A stretch of 64,000 nucleotides of DNA from Erpobdella octoculata. Taxonomy: Eukaryota > Annelida > Clitellata > Hirudinida > Erpobdellidae. The stretch covers positions 17,721,389 to 17,785,388 of the forward strand of contig OZ022239.1 of NCBI GenBank assembly GCA_963978895.1, given 5' to 3'. Shown in pieces: positions 60,397 through 64,000 of this stretch. The notes below the pieces were generated by a model that was not told where the DNA came from, did not search any database, and worked only from the letters and a program-made list of their open reading frames with translations. The translations under genes were made by a program, and so were the position numbers. Positions within the stretch are counted from its first letter, which is position 1. The number at the start of each line of letters is the position of its first letter.

Positions 60397-60481
<85 letters not shown>
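60268..60481. repeat. (TA)n microsatellite, right arm
   Basis: Mirror of 56072-56314, somewhat shorter. Confidence 0.95.
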
Positions 60482-60485
<4 letters not shown>

Positions 60486-60670
60486 ACGATATCACCAAAT
60501 CGTATACCGGGCTCAATAGAATGGTTTTGCAGTTTATTGGAAAATAATAAATGAAGCTTTGTTAAGGCTATTTATACCTTCAAATCTCTTAATAATAATT
60601 AATCATTAATGTCCCTAATAAATGTAAGGTTTATCGATAGGAAGTTGATCGTCAAACCAGTGATTTTACA
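60482..60670 (-). repeat. solo LTR, right arm
   Basis: Inverse copy of 55883-56071 with the same short internal deletion, confirming it predates the duplication. Confidence 0.85.
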
Positions 60671-60928
60671 TCAATATATATATACATATATATTGCGAAT
60701 AAACTGTGGAATCAATTTATCTTTGAGACACGCTCTAAGAAACACAACTCGCCATTTGGCAGAAACAACTTTTCGAGCCAAATTCTCGACCTTTCGGCAC
60801 AAAACTCTCTGTTCGAGACTACAATTAGCCAAAAACTTTTCCATTAAACTTTTATAGTCAGACCGACGGACCGTTTCAGCTATGTCAGCCATCCTCAGGG
60901 TCAAAAGTAAAACGAGAAAAGTAAACAA
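60671..60928 (-). pseudogene. retroelement-like ORF fragment, right arm
   Basis: Same protein as 55623-55880, on the opposite strand. Clade uncertain. Confidence 0.4.
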
Positions 60929-60979
60929 ACAGAAAGAACCGAAATTGTCAAAGAATTAGCACACTAACAAAAGAAAAAA

Positions 60980-61951
60980 CGAAAAAACACTCTACCTATC
61001 AAATCAAAAGAATATAAAATTTATACTATTGGAAATCAATTTTTGCGTTTTCGCTGTGTTATATTAGAAGAGACAAGTTTAATCAATGATTTACATTTAT
61101 ACTGTTTCCTATAAAAGAGTATCTGAAATTGAAAATGATCATCTTCTTGCATTTTGAGGTAAAAAACATGGCAGATTCCTATCAGGTGAACTGTGGTACA
61201 ATACTGTAGAAATGAACAAAGAATCATTTACGGCCGCATTATACTGGCAGTTTTGGAAGGACAAGGTGAATAATTTCTTTTGAATGCACCAGGTGGAACT
61301 AGGAAAACATTTCTTATTTTTCTAATTCTCGCGGAAATACGATCAAATAATGGCATAGCAATGACCGTTGCATCGTCTGGCATTGCAGCAACTTTATTGG
61401 ATGAAGGCAGAACAGCTCATTCAGCACTTCCGCTGCCACTGAATTTTAAAAATAACCCAGACGCAATGTGCAACATAAACAAGTAAAGATAAAAAATAAA
61501 CTTAAGAAAAAATGCTTTTATTTGCCTCTAAGCAAATTACATGTTTAGATTAGTAAACGCTATTGCAAACTAGGACTTAGATGCAAAATATCGATCGCCA
61601 GAGCTTTGTGGCCGGTTGTCAAACGAATTAATTTGATTTGATTAATTTTAATTGATTTAAGACCTAATTCATGTTGGAAACATTAAATTCATGTATTATC
61701 ATCCAGAATAAAGCTTTCCTGAAAATTTTAGAGCTCTAGGTGGTTGAAAAGTGGGTGAATTTTTGTTTCTAAGATTTGATCACCACAGACAAACAGAAAA
61801 AATGAAGTTAAATAAAAGCATTTAAAAACATTGTACACTCGATTGTTCTTTGAGATTGATTTTTTTAACTTGACATCATCTGTACATTAAACCTCTAATA
61901 AAAATAAAAAAAATAATTTATAAAGCAAAACAACGTTTGCTGGGTCAGCTA

Positions 61952-61952
<1 letters not shown>
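60980..61952 (+). mobile_element. Helitron 3' fragment with helicase, right arm
   Basis: Inverse copy of 54599-55560. It includes the helicase frame at 61280-61486, identical to the left arm, and the CTAG terminus at 61949-61952 followed by T. Confidence 0.7.
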
Positions 61953-61996
<44 letters not shown>

Positions 61997-62003
61997 TAAT
62001 AGT

Positions 62004-62310
<307 letters not shown>

Positions 62311-62322
62311 TTGGCGACCAGG

Positions 62323-62868
62323 ATGTCAAAGGACCAAGATTCAAACTTAGTACAATTGCTTAAGTTTCTAATTGAAAAAGAGGCTCGAGAAAAAGGGAGG
62401 GAAGCTCGAGATAAAGAAGAAAAGAGAATTGAAAAAGAAGAAACTGAAAAAAGATTTTTTCATTTAATTTCAATGATGCAGGACAATAAATACGTCAAAG
62501 TTAACCTGAAGGCTCTGAATAAAATGACGGAGGAAAACAGAGCAGCACACAGAGCAGCACAGCAAGAAAGGAAGAATTTTCTTGAACTCCTCAATGGTGA
62601 AACAAACAATTGCGGAAACAAAAAAGACGGTCAAGATGAACCATGCAAGAATGTACCAGATGAACCATGCAAGGATGGTCATGGTGATGAGCCTTGCAAA
62701 GATGTTCAAGATGAGCTTTGCAAAGATGTTCAAGATGAACCATGCAAAGATGTTCAAGATGAACCATGCAAAGATGGTCATGATGATGAGCCTGTCAAAG
62801 ACGGTCATGATGATGTGCCTGTCAAAGATGGTCATGATAATGAACATTGCAAGGATGCAGTGGCGTAG
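62323..62868 (+). pseudogene. DEPCKD-repeat gag-like ORF, right arm, cut by a hAT
   Basis: ATG 13 bp after the LTR. It differs from the left copy by conservative substitutions (e.g. Leu to Phe, Asp to Glu). The repeat region stops at KDGHDNEHCKDA, where the hAT terminus CAGTGGCGTAGC begins (62858); the last codons to the stop at 62868 come from that hAT. Confidence 0.7.
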
Positions 62869-64000
62869 CTAGGGTCTTCTGCGCCCGGGGACAAAACACA
62901 AAATCTGCGCCCCCCTACATAAAATCTGTCGAACTACATAAAATATAATAACTGTCGTACTCAGTATTTGCATGTAGACTACAGTCTCTGGCGCCTATAT
63001 ACATGCATTTCAGTGTATTTAAATTTCTATATGCATATTGAGCTGAGTTTTAAACAAAATTTATTTTTCTTGCTTTTACTGCAGCAAACTGGTTAATTAT
63101 ATCATCAAAATCAATCTGTTCAATAACTTCCCTCTCCACACTCATTAGGGCCAGATCGCTAAGTCTATCTTGTCCCATGGATGCTCGAAGGTAGGAAAGA
63201 ATTATTTTTAATTTACTGAAGGATCGCTCACAGCTGGCAATCGAGACAGCTATGGTAAGAAGGATTTGTAGAGCAACACGCAAATTTGGAAAAACATCTT
63301 CTCCGTAACTAACAATGAACGACAAGAGTTCTGTAGGAGTCTTTGGTGCAGTATCCTGGCGGGTCTCAAGGAGCATTCTGCAGTCACATACTTCATTTAA
63401 TAATTCAATTCCTTCAACATCCGAGTAATAAAAATTTCCAAATTCAATACAATGATGACGGAGACTGTCAAGATCTTTGTCATTCAAAAGTTTGTCTACA
63501 TCAAGTAAGAATCCGAATTTGAAGTTCAGATCTTTGAGACGAGTAAACCTTGTTGTCATCTCCTGTTGAAGTCGATCTAAAATGCTCTTCATGATCCGAA
63601 CAATTTCTTCTTCTGCCGAAAGTCCTGCATCTCGGGCAAGTTCTCCAGGCATCCTTCTCCGTCGCCTGATTCTACTTTCTACAGCAACACCCCATAGCTC
63701 ACATCTTTCCTTTGCTTTTAGCACTGAATCATGGCATATGTCTTCACGGATTCTTGTAATATCCATGTGCAGAGATTCAATATCCAAAGACGCTTCGTGA
63801 AAATTCATTGTTGGATCTTGAAGTCTTTTCTGAACACGGTCGATTTTTTTGAGTATGTCATGCCAGAAAGGAAGGAAAACTAAGAAGTTGAAACTCAGAA
63901 TATTTTGTAACAGAATTACAGCATCGCCTCTAGTTTCTTGTGTTTCAGTTGTATCTTCAGACATTTTTTCCAGTAGACTAACTATATTATCAAGTCCATC
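62858..64000 (-). mobile_element. hAT (ZMYM1-like) element, runs off the window
   Basis: Terminus CAGTGGCGTAGCTAGGGTC at 62858, then GC-rich CGCCCGGGG and CGCCCCCC subterminal sequence, then the transposase 3' end. The other end lies beyond 64000. It inserted into the right arm only. Confidence 0.85.
63050..64000 (-). CDS. hAT transposase, C-terminal part (ZMYM1-like), partial
   Basis: The frame is open from the window edge to the stop at 63050 (316 codons visible). The first Met at 63964 is internal, since DGLDNIVSLLEK precedes it in frame. It covers the helical insertion region (LQDPTMNFHEASLDIESL, RRRRRMPGELARDAG) and the hATC dimerisation domain (FPNLRVALQILLTIAVSIAS, CERSFSKLKIILSYL, DRLSDLALMSVE). 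These proteins excise and reinsert the element; the catalytic DDE residues would lie upstream, outside the window. No stop or frameshift is seen, unlike the other hATs here, so this may be a young copy. Confidence 0.88.
   Translation of the reverse strand, partial: DGLDNIVSLLEKMSEDTTETQETRGDAVILLQNILSFNFLVFLPFWHDILKKIDRVQKRLQDPTMNFHEASLDIESLHMDITRIREDICHDSVLKAKERCELWGVAVESRIRRRRRMPGELARDAGLSAEEEIVRIMKSILDRLQQEMTTRFTRLKDLNFKFGFLLDVDKLLNDKDLDSLRHHCIEFGNFYYSDVEGIELLNEVCDCRMLLETRQDTAPKTPTELLSFIVSYGEDVFPNLRVALQILLTIAVSIASCERSFSKLKIILSYLRASMGQDRLSDLALMSVEREVIEQIDFDDIINQFAAVKARKINFV

Overview
This window is AT-rich invertebrate metazoan nuclear DNA. Two multi-exon animal genes, both on the minus strand, sit in a bed of transposable elements and microsatellites. 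The evidence for an animal genome is a heterotrimeric G-protein alpha subunit whose exons follow the vertebrate GNAI pattern, a stathmin-family gene, a tRNA-derived SINE, and hAT, Harbinger, Helitron, Ty3-type LTR and L2-like LINE remnants. I cannot name the species or phylum from sequence alone.

Layout. 1-25.4 kb is TE territory. It holds two MITE copies (1055-2013, 2139-2878), a decayed hAT with an 8-bp TSD (3704-5511), a short LTR element with a DEPCKD-repeat ORF (6248-8231), a Helitron copy carrying a SINE (10017-11490), a nested pair of palindromic elements (12705-16197 enclosing 14123-15906), a dispersed repeat family split by a Harbinger element (16.2-21.3 kb around 17117-20109), and an L2-like LINE tail (23.2-23.8 kb). 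25438-29400 is the stathmin-like gene. It has two extra 47-codon exons and a 168-residue acidic last exon. 31475-41057 is the G-alpha gene (8 coding exons, 357 aa), whose introns hold a hAT, a foldback pair and several microsatellites.

41.5-51 kb is a microsatellite and DNA-transposon mosaic with long (CATA)n and (TATATG)n arrays. Elements with CAGTGTTG ends are inserted in these arrays, and a non-autonomous Helitron and BED-finger hAT fragments follow. 51065-54553 is a Ty3-type LTR element with a 5-bp TSD; it keeps gag-like and integrase sequence but has no visible protease, reverse transcriptase or RNase H. 53.6-62.9 kb is a large inverted duplication: two arms of about 3.4-3.5 kb (LTR-element gag, Helitron helicase tail, a retroelement ORF, a solo LTR and a LINE) around a 2.35-kb spacer that contains a hAT. 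The right arm is cut by a further hAT that runs off the window end.

The two host genes are unrelated in biochemical role: tubulin sequestration versus receptor-coupled GTPase signalling. Nothing suggests they are co-regulated beyond sharing strand and neighbourhood. The most interesting host signal is the stathmin exon array. The most interesting structural signals are the large inverted duplication, and a distinctive DEPCKD-repeat ORF carried by LTR elements with unrelated LTRs.
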